Notes under the pieces: generated by a model | What the model was told of the DNA's origin: nothing | Seen by the model: only the letters and a program-made list of their open reading frames with translations | Databases searched by the model: none | Part shown: in pieces, positions 10,332-23,322 of the stretch | How positions within the stretch are numbered: the stretch's first letter is position 1 | Layout of the letters: every line of letters starts with the position of its first letter | Made by a program: the position numbers and the translations under genes | Source: Amia ocellicauda | Lineage: Eukaryota; Chordata; Actinopteri; Amiiformes; Amiidae | Direction of reading: 5' to 3' | Assembly (NCBI RefSeq): GCF_036373705.1 | Contig: NW_027102733.1 | Span: forward strand, 28,501-92,500 | DNA: 64,000 nt

Positions 10332-10339
10332 TTTAACTA
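10332..10339 (+). promoter_or_regulatory. Variant TATA-like element of gene 9
   Basis: TTTAACTA at -31 to -24, found only upstream of the four genes that lack the first terminator (also 11516-11523, 40984-40991 and 42168-42175). Confidence 0.5.
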
Positions 10340-10362
10340 GAGCGTCAGGGACAGCCTCCCTG

Positions 10363-10482
10363 GCTTACGGCCATATTAGCCTGAATACGCCCGATCTCGT
10401 CCGATCTCGGAAGCCAAGCAGGCTCGGGTCTGGTCAGTACTTGGATGGGAGACCGCCTGGGAATACCAGGTGCTGTAAGCTT
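10363..10482 (+). rRNA. rn5s: 5S ribosomal RNA, gene 9 (first terminator lost)
   Basis: Unit 9439-10623, 1185 bp, perfect double 11-mer. C14T, T53C and C67T (in the intermediate element). Positions 119-124 read TTCTTC, so the first T4 is gone and only the T4 at 10490 remains. TATA-like TTTAACTA. The left part of this unit matches unit 1. Confidence 0.94.
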
Positions 10483-10489
10483 CTTCACC

Positions 10490-10493
10490 TTTT
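10490..10493 (+). terminator. Sole T4 terminator of gene 9
   Basis: The first run is broken to CTTCTTC, so the first T4 lies at gene positions 128-131. If transcribed, the primary RNA would carry about 9-10 extra 3' bases. Confidence 0.7.
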
Positions 10494-11546
10494 ACACACC
10501 AGAGGGCGACAAATCACGAGTTTTAACTTTGGATACACACAATTTCATCATTATTTCAGATTTTACTTCCCCAAATACACAGGCATACAATAGATCTTGT
10601 TCTCCAACGTAAACGGTCCCTAGTAACTAGGGTACATTCGTAAATAAATTGAGCATCATGGCTAGAAGTGACTAAATGTTGCCTAATCTTTCTCATCGAG
10701 AAATGACACAATTACAGCAACACAAAAAGAACTCCACCGGACAAAGTTCAGTGCTCACAAGGAGCCTCATTCAACACACACGGTTCCATTCCCATTCATG
10801 CAAAGCACGAAAGTGTAAAACTTGGGAACATACTTGAGAGCAAAGATCACATTCAATCTCATTCAAGGCACGGATGTGAATGCAACGGGATGAAATTACT
10901 GAAATGATGCCTGCCCTCGAACTGTGATGATGGACTACCCGACTCGCCAATAATATTGGCTTCTGGTGTATTGAAATACAGGAGCTGCTGGATTTGTGTC
11001 ATTTCTTACCCCCTCACCATAGTTTGTCAAATGTTTAAACAACTGAACTTATATTGAAGGTTTGTTTCTCTTCATATGTTTTACTGGTTTACATTTGTCT
11101 CAGCAACCTGTTGAATGATTCTTCTGCTTTCAAAACAAAATGACAACAGGATGAATGCACACACTTGAAAATACAATACATGCAATGTTATGCATCATAG
11201 TGATGCAACCTCCTTTCAGTTTCATACTGCATGTCAATTGAAATCCTTACTGAAATGCACACCTTCTCAAGATTGCGCTTGACTGGCGTGTCAGGCACTC
11301 AATTACAGCTGTTTTATCAAGACAATGTGTTCGTTTTGTAAAATATAGTTCCGGTCTGGTGTGGCACCCCAGCTAACGCACAACGTTGCCACAACGTTGC
11401 CACAACGTGGCGTGTTAGCAGGGACTGTCTGCGGCGCGCTGGTGTGTCCCGGGCTTTAGAGTAGAGAGACAGTTCAACTGTAAGTATGAACGGCAGAAAC
11501 GGATATTGCCTTCCCTTTAACTAGAGCGTCAGGGACAGCCTCCCTG

Positions 11547-11666
11547 GCTTACGGCCATATTAGCCTGAATACGCCCGATCTCGTCCGATCTCGGAAGCCA
11601 AGCAGGCTCGGGTCTGGTCAGTACTTGGATGGGAGACCGCCTGGGAATACCAGGTGCTGTAAGCTT
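11547..11666 (+). rRNA. rn5s: 5S ribosomal RNA, gene 10 (first terminator lost)
   Basis: Unit 10624-11807, 1184 bp: perfect double 11-mer, minus one G in AAAAAGAACTCC. Same gene as gene 9 (C14T, T53C, C67T, TTCTTC end). The spacer has private marks TTGGCTTCTGG, TGTGTCATTTC and TATTGAAGG. Confidence 0.94.
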
Positions 11667-11673
11667 CTTCACC

Positions 11674-11677
11674 TTTT
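11674..11677 (+). terminator. Sole T4 terminator of gene 10
   Basis: Same loss of the first T run (CTTCTTC) as in gene 9; the fail-safe T4 remains at gene positions 128-131. Confidence 0.7.
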
Positions 11678-12719
11678 ACACACCAGAGGGCGACAAATCA
11701 CGAGTTTTAACTTTGGATACACACAATTTCATCATTATTTCAGATTTTACTTCCCCAAATACACAGGCATACAATAGATCTTGTTCTCCAACGTAAACGG
11801 TCCCTAGTAACTAGGGTACATTCGTAAATAAATTGAGCATCATGGCTAGAAGTGACTAAATGTTGCCTAATCTTTCTCATCGAGAAATGACACAATTACA
11901 GCAACACAAAAAGAACTCCACCGGACAAAGTTCAGTGCTCACAAGGAGCCTCATTCAACACACACGGTTCCATTCCCATTCATGCAAAGCACGAAAGTGT
12001 AAAACTTGGGAACATACTTGAGAGCAAAGATCACATTCAATCTCATTCAAGGCACGGATGTGAATGCAACGGGATGAAATTACTGAAATGATGCCTGCCC
12101 TCGAACTGTGATGATGGACTACCCGACTCGCCAATAATATTGGCTTCTGGTGTATTGAAATACAGGAGCTGCTGGATTTGTGTCATTTCTTACCCCCTCA
12201 CCATAGTTTGTCAAATGTTTAAACAACTGAACTTATATTGAAGGTTTGTTTCTCTTCATATGTTTTACTGGTTTACATTTGTCTCAGCAACCTGTTGAAT
12301 GATTCTTCTGCTTTCAAAACAAAATGACAACAGGATGAATGCACACACTTGAAAATACAATACATGCAATGTTATGCATCATAGTGATGCAACCTCCTTT
12401 CAGTTTCATACTGCATGTCAATTGAAATCCTTACTGAAATGCACACCTTCTCAAGATTGCGCTTGACTGGCGTGTCAGGCACTCAATTACAGCTGTTTTA
12501 TCAAGACAATGTGTTCGTTTTGTAAAATATAGTTCCGGTCTGGTGTGGCACCCCAGCTAACGCACAACGTTGCCACAACGTGGCGTGTTAGCAGGGACTG
12601 TCTGTGGCGCGCTGGTGTGTCCCGGGCTTTAGAGTAGAGAGACAGTTCAACTGTAAGTATGAATGGCAGAAACGGATATTGCCTTCCCTTTAAATAGAGC
12701 GTCAGGGACAGCCTCCCTG

Positions 12720-12839
12720 GCTTACGGCCATACTAGCCTGAATACGCCCGATCTCGTCCGATCTCGGAAGCCAAGCAGGCTCGGGCCTGGTTAGTACTTG
12801 GATGGGAGACCGCCTGGGAATACCAGGTGCTGTAAGCTT
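12720..12839 (+). rRNA. rn5s: 5S ribosomal RNA, gene 11 (chimeric unit)
   Basis: Unit 11808-12980, 1173 bp. The left half carries the unit 10 marks (missing G, CTTCTGG, GTCATTTC, TTGAAGG); the right half, from near the 11-mer on, matches unit 1 (TTTAAATA, CTTTTGCACC). Gene changes are T53C and C73T; T73 is the base I recall in the vertebrate consensus. Confidence 0.95.
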
Positions 12840-13893
12840 TTGCACCTTTTACACACCAGAGGGCGACAAATCACGAGTTTTAACTTTGGATACACACAAT
12901 TTCATCATTATTTCAGATTTTACTTCCCCAAATACACAGGCATACAATAGATCTTGTTCTCCAACGTAAACGGTCCCTAGTAACTAGGGTACATTCGTAA
13001 ATAAATTGAGCATCATGGCTAGAAGTGACTAAATGTTGCCTAATCTTTCTCATCAAGAAATGACACAATTACAGCAACACAAAAAGGAACTCCACCGGAC
13101 AAAGTTCAGTGCTCACAAGGAGCCTCATTCAACACACACGGTTCCATTCCCATTCATGCAAAGCACGAAAGTGTAAAACTTGGGAACGTACTTGAGAGCA
13201 AAGATCACATTCAATCTCATTCAAGGCACGGATGTGAATGCAACGGGATGAAATTACTGAAATGATGCCTGCCCTCGAACTGTGATGATGGACTACCCGA
13301 CTCGCCAATAATATTGGGTTCTGGTGTATTGAAATACAGGAGCTGCTGGATTTGTGTGTTTTCTTACCGCCTCACCATAGTTTGTCAAATGTTTAAACAA
13401 CTGAACTTATATTCAAGGTTTGTTTCTCTTCATATGTTTTACTGGTTTACATTTGTCTCAGCAACCTGTTGAATGATTCATCTGCTTTCAAAACAAAATG
13501 ACAACAGGATGAATGCACACACTTGAAAATACACTACATGCAATGTTATGCATCATAGTGATGCAACCTCCTTTCAGTTTCATACTGCATGTCAATTGAA
13601 ATCCTTACTGAAATGCACACCTTCTCAAGATTGCGCTTGACTGGCGTGTCAGGCACTCAATTACAGCTGTTTTATCAAGACAATGTGTTCGTTTTGTAAA
13701 ATATAGTTCCGGTCTGGTGTGGCACCCCAGCTAACGCACAACGTTGCCACAACGTGGCGTGTTAGCAGGGACAGTCTGCGGCGCGCTGGTGTGTCCCGGG
13801 CTTTAGAGTAGAGAGACAGTTCAACTGTAAGTATGAACGGCAGAAACGGATATTGCCTTCCCTTTAAGTAGAGCGTCAGGAACAGCCTCCCTG

Positions 13894-14013
13894 GCTTATG
13901 GCCATTCTAGCCTGAATACGCCCGATCTCGTCCGATCTCGGAAGCCAAGCAGGCTCGGGCCTGGTCAGCACTTGGATGGGAGACCGCCTGGGAATACCAG
14001 GTGCTGTAAGCTT
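13894..14013 (+). rRNA. rn5s: 5S ribosomal RNA, gene 12 (variant)
   Basis: Unit 12981-14154, 1174 bp, single 11-mer. Close relative of gene 2 with C6T, A13T, T53C and T76C, but C92 is kept. The dyad has CAGGAA. The unit lies 11,806 bp after unit 2. Confidence 0.95.
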
Positions 14014-15078
14014 TTGCACCTTTTACACACCAGAGGGCGACAAATCACGAGTTTTAACTTTGGATACACACAATTTCATCATTATTTCAGATTTTACTTC
14101 CCCAAATACACAGGCATACAATAGATCTTGTTCTCCAACGTAAACGGTCCCTAGTAACTAGGGTACATTCGTAACTAAATTGAGCATCATGGCTAGAAGT
14201 GACTAAATGTTGCCTAATCTTTCTCATCGAGAAATGACACAATTACAGCAACACAAAAAGGAACTCCACCGGACAAAGTTCAGTGCTCACAAGGAGCCTC
14301 ATTCAACACACACGGTTCCATTCCCATTCATGCAAAGCAAGAAAGTGTAAAACTTGGGAACATACTTGAGAGCAAAGATCACATTCAATCTCATTCAAGG
14401 CACGGATGTGAATGCAACGGGATGAAATTACTGAAATGATGCCTGCCCTCGAACTGTGATGATGGACTACCCGACTCGCCAATCATGTTGGGTTCTGGTG
14501 TATTGAAATACAGGAGCTGCTGGATTTGTATGTTTTCTTACCCCCTCACCATAGTTTGTCAAATGTTTAAACAACTGAACTTATATTCAAGGTTTGTTTC
14601 TCTTCATATGTTTTACTGGTTTACATTTGTCTCAGCAACCTGTTGAATGATTCTTCTGCTTTCAAAACAAAATGACAACAGGATGAATGCACACACTTGA
14701 AAATACAATACATGCAATGTTATGCATCATAGTGATGCAACCTCCTTTCAGTTTCATACTGCATGTCAATTGAAATCCTTACTGAAATGCACACCTTGTC
14801 AAGATTGCGCTTGACTGGCGTGTCAGGCACTCAATTACAGCTGTTTTATCAAGACAATGTGTTCGTTTTGTAATATATAGTTCCGGTCTGGTGTGGCACC
14901 CCAGCTAACGCACAACGTTGCCACAATGTTGCCACAACGTGGCGTGTTAGCAGGGACTGTCTGCGGCGCGCTGGTGTGTCCCGGGCTTTAGAGTAGAGAG
15001 ACAGTTCAACTGTAAGTATGAACGGCAGAAACGGATATTGCCTTCCCTTTAAGTAGAGCGTCAGGGACAGCCTCCCTG

Positions 15079-15198
15079 GCTTACGGCCATACTAGCCTGA
15101 ATACGCCCGATCTCGTCCGATCTCGGAAGCTAAGCAGGCTCGGGCCTGGTCAGTACTTGGATGGGAGACCGCCTGGGAATACCAGGTGCTGTAAGCTT
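15079..15198 (+). rRNA. rn5s: 5S ribosomal RNA, gene 13 (majority)
   Basis: Unit 14155-15339, 1185 bp, double 11-mer; sister of unit 3 at an offset of 11,806 bp, with the shared TTCGTAACTAAATTG start. CATACATTAGATC after the gene is private to units 13 and 39. Confidence 0.97.
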
Positions 15199-16253
15199 TT
15201 GCATCTTTTACACACCAGAGGGCGACAAATCACGAGTTTTAACTTTGGATACACGCAATTTCATCATTATTTCAGATTTGACTTCCCCAAATACACAGGC
15301 ATACATTAGATCTTGTTCTCCAACGTAAACGGTCCCTAGTAACTAGGGTACATTCGTAAATAAATTGAGCATCATGGCTAGAAGTGACTAAATGTTGCCT
15401 AATCTTTCTCATCGAGAAATGACACAATTACAGCAACACAAAAAGGAACTCCACCGGACAAAGTTCAGTGCTCACAAGGAGCCTCATTCAACACACACGG
15501 TTCCATTCCCATTCATGCAAAGCACGAAAGTGTAAAACTTGGGAACATACTTGAGAGCAAAGATCACATTCAATCTCATTCAAGGCACGGATGTGAATGC
15601 AACGGGATGAAATTACTGAAATGATGCCTGCCCTCGAACTGTGATGATGGACTACCCGACTCGCCAATAATATTGGGTTCTGGTGTATTGAAATACAGGA
15701 GCTGCTGGATTTGTGTGTTTTCTTACCCCCTCACCATAGTTTGTCAAATGTTTAAACAACTGAACTTATATTCAAGGTTTGTTTCTCTTCATATGTTTTA
15801 CTGGTTTACATTTGTCTCAGCAACCTGTTGAATGATTCTTCTGCTTTCAAAACAAAATGACAACAGGATGAATGCACACACTTGAAAATACAATACATGC
15901 AATGTTATGCATCATAGTGATGCAACCTCCTTTCAGTTTCATACTGCATGTCAATTGAAATCCTTACTGAAATGCACACCTTCTCAAGATTGCGCTTGAC
16001 TGGCGTGTCAGGCACTCAATTACAGCTGTTTTATCAAGACAAATGTGTTCGTTTTGTAAAATATAGTTCCGGTCTGGTGTGGCACCCCAGCTATCGCACA
16101 ACGTTGCCACAACGTGGCATATTAGCAGGGACTGTCTGCGGCGCGCTGGTGTGTCCCGGGCTTTAGAGTAGAGAGACAGTTCAACTGTAAGTATGAACGG
16201 CAGAAACGGATATTGCCATCCCTTTAAGTAGAGCGTCAGGGACAGCCTCCCTG

Positions 16254-16373
16254 GCTTACGGCCATACTAGCCTGAATACGCCCGATCTCGTCCGATCTCG
16301 GAAGCTAAGCAGGCTCGGGCCTGGTCAGTACTTGGATGGGAGACCGCCTGGGAATACCAGGTGCTGTAAGCTT
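16254..16373 (+). rRNA. rn5s: 5S ribosomal RNA, gene 14 (majority)
   Basis: Unit 15340-16514, 1175 bp class with extra A. GCTATCGCAC in the left hairpin arm (usually GCTAACGCAC) is private to units 14 and 40 and breaks a base of the outer stem. Confidence 0.97.
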
Positions 16374-17428
16374 TTGCATCTTTTACACACCAGAGCGCGA
16401 CAAATCACGAGTTTTAACTTTGGATACACGCAATTTCATCATTATTTCAGATTTGACTTCCCCAAATACACAGGCATACAATAGATCTTGTTCTCCAACG
16501 TAAACGGTCCCTAGTAACTAGGGTACATTCGTAAATAAATTGAGCATCATGGCTAGAAGTGACTAAATGTTGCCTAATCTTTCTCATCGAGAAATGACAC
16601 AATTACAGCAACACAAAAAGGAACTCCACCGGACAAAGATCAGTGCTCACAAGGAGCCTCATTCAACACACACGGTTCCATTCCCATTCATGCAAAGCAC
16701 GAAAGTGTAAAACTTGGGAACATACTTGAGAGCAAAGATCACATTCAATCTCATTCAAGGCACGGATGTGAATGCAACGGGGTGAAATTACTGAAATGAT
16801 GCCTGCCCTCGAACTGTGATGATGGACTACCCGACTCGCCAATAATATTGGGTTCTGGTGTATTGAAATACAGGAGCTGCTGGATTTGTGTGTTTTCTTA
16901 CCCCCTCACCATAGTTTGTCAAATGTTTAAACAACTGAACTTATATTCAAGGTTTGTTTCTCTTCATATGTTTTACTGGTTTACATTTGTCTCAGCAACC
17001 TGTTGAATGATTCTTCTGCTTTCAAAACAAAATGACAACAGGATGAATGCACACACTTGAAAATACAATACATGCAATGTTATGCATCATAGTGATGCAA
17101 CCTCCTTTCAGTTTCATACTGCATGTCAATTGAAATCCTTACTGAAATGCACACCTTCTCAAGATTGCGCTTGACTGGCGTGTCAGGCACTCAATTACAG
17201 CTGTTTTATCAAGACAAATGTGTTCGTTTTGTAAAATATAGTTCCGGTCTGGTGTGGCACCCCAGCTAACGCACAACGTTGCCACAACGTGGCATATTAG
17301 CAGGGACTGTCTGCGGCGCGCTGGTGTGTCCCGGGCTTTAGAGTAGAGAGACAGTTCAACTGTAAGTATGAACGGCAGAAACGGATATTGCCATCCCTTT
17401 AAGTAGAGCGTCAGGGACAGCCTCCCTG

Positions 17429-17548
17429 GCTTACGGCCATACTAGCCTGAATACGCCCGATCTCGTCCGATCTCGGAAGCTAAGCAGGCTCGGGCCTGGT
17501 CAGTACTTGAATGGGAGACCCCCTGGGAATACCAGGTGCTGTAAGCTT
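17429..17548 (+). rRNA. rn5s: 5S ribosomal RNA, gene 15 (C-box double variant)
   Basis: Unit 16515-17689, 1175 bp. G82A and G93C both lie in the C box (TTGAATGGGAGACCCCCTG), the main TFIIIA contact. Likely weakened; this is inferred from known TFIIIA binding, not measured. Confidence 0.93.
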
Positions 17549-18603
17549 TTGCATCTTTTACACACCAGAGCGCGACAAATCACGAGTTTTAACTTTGGAT
17601 ACACGCAATTTCATCATTATTTCAGATTTGACTTCCCCAAATACACAGGCATACAATAGATCTTGTTCTCCAACGTAAACGGTCCCTAGTAACAAGGGTA
17701 CATTCGTAAATAAATTGAGCATCATGGCTAGAAGTGACTAAATGTTGCCTAATCTTTCTCATCGAGAAATGACACAATTACAGCAACACAAAAAGGAACT
17801 CCACCGGACAAAGATCAGTGCTCACAAGGAGCCTCATTCAACACACACGGTTCCATTCCCATTCATGCAAAGCACGAAAGTGTAAAACTTGGGAACATAC
17901 TTGAGAGCAAAGATCACATTCAATCTCATTCAAGGCACGGATGTGAATGCAACGGGGTGAAATTACTGAAATGATGCCTGCCCTCGAACTGTGATGATGG
18001 ACTACCCGACTCGCCAATAATATTGGGTTCTGGTGTATTGAAATACAGGAGCTGCTGGATTTGTGTGTTTTCTTACCCCCTCACCATAGTTTGTCAAATG
18101 TTTAAACAACTGAACTTATATTCAAGGTTTGTTTCTCTTCATATGTTTTACTGGTTTACATTTGTCTCAGCAACCTGTTGAATGATTCTTCTGCTTTCAA
18201 AACAAAATGACAACAGGATGAATGCACACACTTGAAAATACAATACATGCAATGTTATGCATCATAGTGATGCAACCTCCTTTCAGTTTCATACTGCATG
18301 TCAATTGAAATCCTTACTGAAATGCACACCTTCTCAAGATTGCGCTTGACTGGCGTGTCAGGCACTCAATTACAGCTGTTTTATCAAGACAAATGTGTTC
18401 GTTTTGTAAAATATAGATCCGGTCTGGTGTGGCACCCCAGCTAACGCACAACGTTGCCACAACGTGGCATATTAGCAGGGACTGTCTGCGGCGCGCTGGT
18501 GTGTCCCGGGCTTTAGAGTAGAGAGACAGTTCAACTGTAAGTATGAACGGCAGAAACGGATATTGCCATCCCTTTAAGTAGAGCGTCAGGGACAGCCTCC
18601 CTG

Positions 18604-18723
18604 GCTTACGGCCATACTAGCCTGAATACGCCCGATCTCGTCCGATCTCGGAAGCTAAGCAGGCTCGGGCCTGGTCAGTACTTGGATGGGAGACCGCCTG
18701 GGAATACCAGGTGCTGTAAGCTT
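18604..18723 (+). rRNA. rn5s: 5S ribosomal RNA, gene 16 (majority)
   Basis: Unit 17690-18864, 1175 bp. The unit opens TAACAAGGG rather than TAACTAGGG, and has ATATAGATCCGG before the hairpin; both marks recur in unit 42. Confidence 0.97.
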
Positions 18724-19778
18724 TTGCATCTTTTACACACCAGAGCGCGACAAATCACGAGTTTTAACTTTGGATACACGCAATTTCATCATTATTTCAG
18801 ATTTGACTTCCCCAAATACACAGGCATACAATAGATCTTGTTCTCCAACGTAAACGGTCCCTAGTAACTAGGGTACATTCGTAAATAAATTGAGCATCAT
18901 GGCTAGAAGTGACTAAATGTTGCCTAATCTTTCTCATCGAGAAATGACACAATTACAGCAACACAAAAAGGAACTCCACCGGACAAAGATCAGTGCTCAC
19001 AAGGAGCCTCATTCAACACACACAGTTCCATTCCCATTCATGCAAAGCACGAAAGTGTAAAACTTGGGAACATACTTGAGAGCAAAGATCACATTCAATC
19101 TCATTCAAGGCACGGATGTGAATGCAACGGGATGAAATTACTGAAATGATGCCTGCCCTCGAACTGTGATGATGGACTACCCGACTCGCCAATAATATTG
19201 GGTTCTGGTGTATTGAAATACAGGAGCTGCTGGATTTGTGTGTTTTCTTACCCCCTCACCATAGTTTGTCAAATGTTTAAACAACTGAACTTATATTCAA
19301 GGTTTGTTTCTCTTCATATGTTTTACTGGTTTACATTTGTCTCAGCAACCTGTTGAATGATTCTTCTGCTTTCAAAACAAAATGACAACAGGATGAATGC
19401 ACACACTTGAAAATACAATACATGCAATGTTATGCATCATAGTGATGCAACCTCCTTTCAGTTTCATACTGCATGTCAATTGAAATCCTTACTGAAATGC
19501 ACACCTTCTCAAGATTGCGCTTGACTGGCGTGTCAGGCACTCAATTACAGCTGTTTTATCAAGACAAATGTGTTCGTTTTGTAAAATATAGTTCCGGTCT
19601 GGTGTGGCACCCCAGCTAACGCACAACGTTGCCACAACGTGGCATATTAGCAGGGACTGTCTGCGGCGCGCTGGTGTGTCCCGGGCTTTAGAGTAGAGAG
19701 ACAGTTCAACTGTAAGTATGAACGGCAGAAACGGATATTGCCATCCCTTTAAGTAGAGCGTCAGGGACAGCCTCCCTG

Positions 19779-19898
19779 GCTTACGGCCATACTAGCCTGA
19801 ATACGCCCGATCTCGTCCGATCTCGGAAGCTAAGCAGGCTCGGGCCTGGTCAGTACTTGGATGGGAGACCGCCTGGGAATACCAGGTGCTGTAAGCTT
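19779..19898 (+). rRNA. rn5s: 5S ribosomal RNA, gene 17 (majority)
   Basis: Unit 18865-20039, 1175 bp. Spacer mark CACACAGTTCC; the downstream flank is CAAAGGGCGAC, not the AGAGCGCGAC of its class. Confidence 0.97.
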
Positions 19899-20952
19899 TT
19901 GCATCTTTTACACACCAAAGGGCGACAAATCACGAGTTTTAACTTTGGATACACGCAATTTCATCATTATTTCAGATTTGACTTCCCCAAATACACAGGC
20001 ATACAATAGATCTTGTTCTCCAACGTAAACGGTCCCTAGTAACTAGGGTACATTCGTAAATAAATTGAGCATCATGGCTAGAAGTGACTAAATGTTGCCT
20101 AATCTTTCTCATCGAGAAATGACACAATTACAGCAACACAAAAAGGAACTCCACCGGACAAAGATCAGTGCTCACAAGGAGCCTCATTCAACACACACGG
20201 TTCCATTCCCATTCATGCAAAGCACGAAAGTGTAAAACTTGGGAACATACTTGAGAGCAAAGATCACATTCAATCTCATTCAAGGCACGGATGTGAATGC
20301 AACGGGATGAAATTACTGAAATGATGCCTGCCCTCGAACTGTGATGATGGACTACCCGACTCGCCAATAATATTGGGTTCTGGTGTATTGAAATACAGGA
20401 GCTGCTGGATTTGTGTGTTTTCTTACCCCCTCACCATAGTTTGTCAAATGTTTAAACAACTGAACTTATATTCAAGGTTTGTTTCTCTTCATATGTTTTA
20501 CTGGTTTACATTTGTCTCAGCAACCTGTTGAATGATTCTTCTGCTTTCAAAACAAAATGACAACAGGATGAATGCACACACTTGAAAATACAATACATGC
20601 AATGTTATGCATCATAGTGATGCAACCTCCTTTCAGTTTCATACTGCATGTCAATTGAAATCCTTACTGAAATGCACACCTTCTCAAGATTGCGCTTGAC
20701 TGGCGTGTCAGGCACTCAATTACAGCTGTATTATCAAGACAATGTGTTCGTTTTGTAAAATATAGTTCCGGTCTGGTGTGGCACCCCAGCTAACGCACAA
20801 CGTTGCCACAACGTTTCGTGTTAGCAGGGACTGGCTGCGGCGCGCTGGTGTGTCCCGGGCTTTAGAGTAGAGAGACAGTTCAACTGCAAGTATGAGCGGC
20901 AGAAACGGATATTGCCTTCCCTTTAAGTAGAGCGTCAGGGACAGCCTCCCTG

Positions 20953-21072
20953 GCTTACGGCCATACTAGCCTGAATACGCCCGATCTCGTCCGATCTCGG
21001 AAGCTAAGCAGGCTCGGGCCTGGTCAGTACTTGGATGGGAGACCGCCTGGGAATACCAGGTGCTGTAAGCTT
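20953..21072 (+). rRNA. rn5s: 5S ribosomal RNA, gene 18 (majority, chimeric unit)
   Basis: Unit 20040-21213, 1174 bp, no extra A. The left part is 1175-class (AAAGATCAG); the right part is like unit 7 (TTCGTG, CTGCAAGTATGAGCGG), with private ACTGGCTGCGG and GTATTATC; the flank after the gene is like unit 4. Confidence 0.96.
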
Positions 21073-22137
21073 TTGCATCTTTTACACACCAAAGGGCGAC
21101 AAATCACAAGTTTTAACTTTGGATACACGCAATTTCATCATTATTTCAGATTTGACTTCCCCAAATACACAGGCATACAATAGATCTTGTTCTCCAACGT
21201 AAACGGTCCCTAGTAACTAGTGTACATTTGTAAATAAATTGAGCATCATGGCTAGAAGTGACTAAATGTTGCCTAATCTTTCTCATCGAGAAATGACACA
21301 ATTATAGCAACACAAAAAGGAACTCCACCGGACAAAGTTCAGTGCTCACAAGGAGCCTCATTCAACACACACGGTTCCATTCCCATTCATGCAAAGCACG
21401 AAAGTGTAAAACTTGGGAACATACTTGAGAGCAAAGATCATATTCAATCTCATTCAAGGCACGGATGTGAATGCAACGGGATGAAATTACTGAAATGATG
21501 CCTGCCCTCGAACTGTGATGATGGACTACCCGACTCGCCAATAATATTGGGTTCTGGTGTATTGAAATACAGGAGCTGCTGGATTTGTGTGTTTTCTTAC
21601 CCCCTCACCATAGTTTGTCAAATGTTTAAACAACTGAACTTATATTCAAGGTTTGTTTCTCTTCATATGTTTTACTGGTTTACATTTGTCTCAGCAACCT
21701 GTTGAATGATTCTTCTGCTTTCAAAACAAAATGACAAAAGGATGAATGCACACACTTGAAAATACAATACATGCAATGTTATGCATCATAGTGATGCAAC
21801 CTCCTTTCAGTTTCATACTGCATGTCAATTGAAATCCTTACTGAAATGCACACCTTCTCAAGATTGCGCTTGACTGGCGTGTCAGGCACTCAATTACAGC
21901 TGTTTTATCAAGACAATGTGTTCGTTTTGTAATATATAGTTCCGGTCTGGTGTGGCACCCCAGCTAACGCACAACGTTGCCACAATGTTGCCACAACGTG
22001 GCGTGTTAGCAGGGACTGTCTGCGGCGCGCTGGTGTGTCCCGGGCTTTAGAGTAGAGAGACAGTTCAACTGTAAGTATGAATGGCAGAAACGGATATTGC
22101 CTTCCCTTTAAGTAGAGCGTCAGGGACAGCCTCCCTG

Positions 22138-22257
22138 GCTTATGGCCATACTAGCCTGAATACGCCCGATCTCGTCCGATCTCGGAAGCTAAGCAGGCTC
22201 GGGCCTGGTCAGTACTTGGATGGGAGACCGCCTGGGAATACCAGGTGCTGTAAGCTT
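22138..22257 (+). rRNA. rn5s: 5S ribosomal RNA, gene 19 (C6T)
   Basis: Unit 21214-22398, 1185 bp, double 11-mer. C6T (GCTTATGG) turns pair 6-113 into U-G, so helix I still forms. Spacer marks CAATTATAGC, ATCATATTC and ATGACAAAAGG are shared with units 20 and 45. Confidence 0.95.
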
Positions 22258-23322
22258 TTGCATCTTTTACACACCAAAGGGCGACAAATCACAAGTTTTA
22301 ACTTTGGATACACGCAATTTCATCATTATTTCAGATTTGACTTCCCCAAATACACAGGCATACAATAGATCTTGTTCTCCAACGTAAACGGTCCCTAGTA
22401 ACTAGTGTACATTTGTAAATAAATTGAGCATCATGGCTAGAAGTGACTAAATGTTGCCTAATCTTTCTCATCGAGAAATGACACAATTATAGCAACACAA
22501 AAAGGAACTCCACCGGACAAAGTTCAGTGCTCACAAGGAGCCTCATTCAACACACACGGTTCCATTCCCATTCATGCAAAGCACGAAAGTGTAAAACTTG
22601 GGAACATACTTGAGAGCAAAGATCATATTCAATCTCATTCAAGGCACGGATGTGAATGCAACGGGATGAAATTACTGAAATGATGCCTGCCCTCGAACTG
22701 TGATGATGGACTACCCGACTCGCCAATAATATTGGGTTCTGGTGTATTGAAATACAGGAGCTGCTGGATTTGTGTGTTTTCTTACCCCCTCACCATAGTT
22801 TGTCAAATGTTTAAACAACTGAACTTATATTCAAGGTTTGTTTCTCTTCATATGTTTTACTGGTTTACATTTGTCTCAGCAACCTGTTGAATGATTCTTC
22901 TGCTTTCAAAACAAAATGACAAAAGGATGAATGCACACACTTGAAAATACAATACATGCAATGTTATGCATCATAGTGATGCAACCTCCTTTCAGTTTCA
23001 TACTGCATGTCAATTGAAATCCTTACTGAAATGCACACCTTCTCAAGATTGCGCTTGACTGGCGTGTCAGGCACTCAATTACAGCTGTTTTATCAAGACA
23101 ATGTGTTCGTTTTGTAATATATAGTTCCGGTCTGGTGTGGCACCCCAGCTAACGCACAACGTTGCCACAATGTTGCCACAACATGGCGTGTTAGCAGGGA
23201 CTGTCTGCGGCGCGCTGGTGTGTCCCGGGCTTTAGAGTAGAGAGACAGTTCAACTGTAAGTATGAATGGCAGAAACGGATATTGCCTTCCCTTTAAGTAG
23301 AGCGTCAGGGACGGCCTCCCTG

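Noticed and set aside
15948-16166. 72-codon + strand open frame at 15948 and 46600
   Set aside because: Open only because of the private GCTATCGC change in units 14 and 40; the other 1175-bp class units have a stop there.
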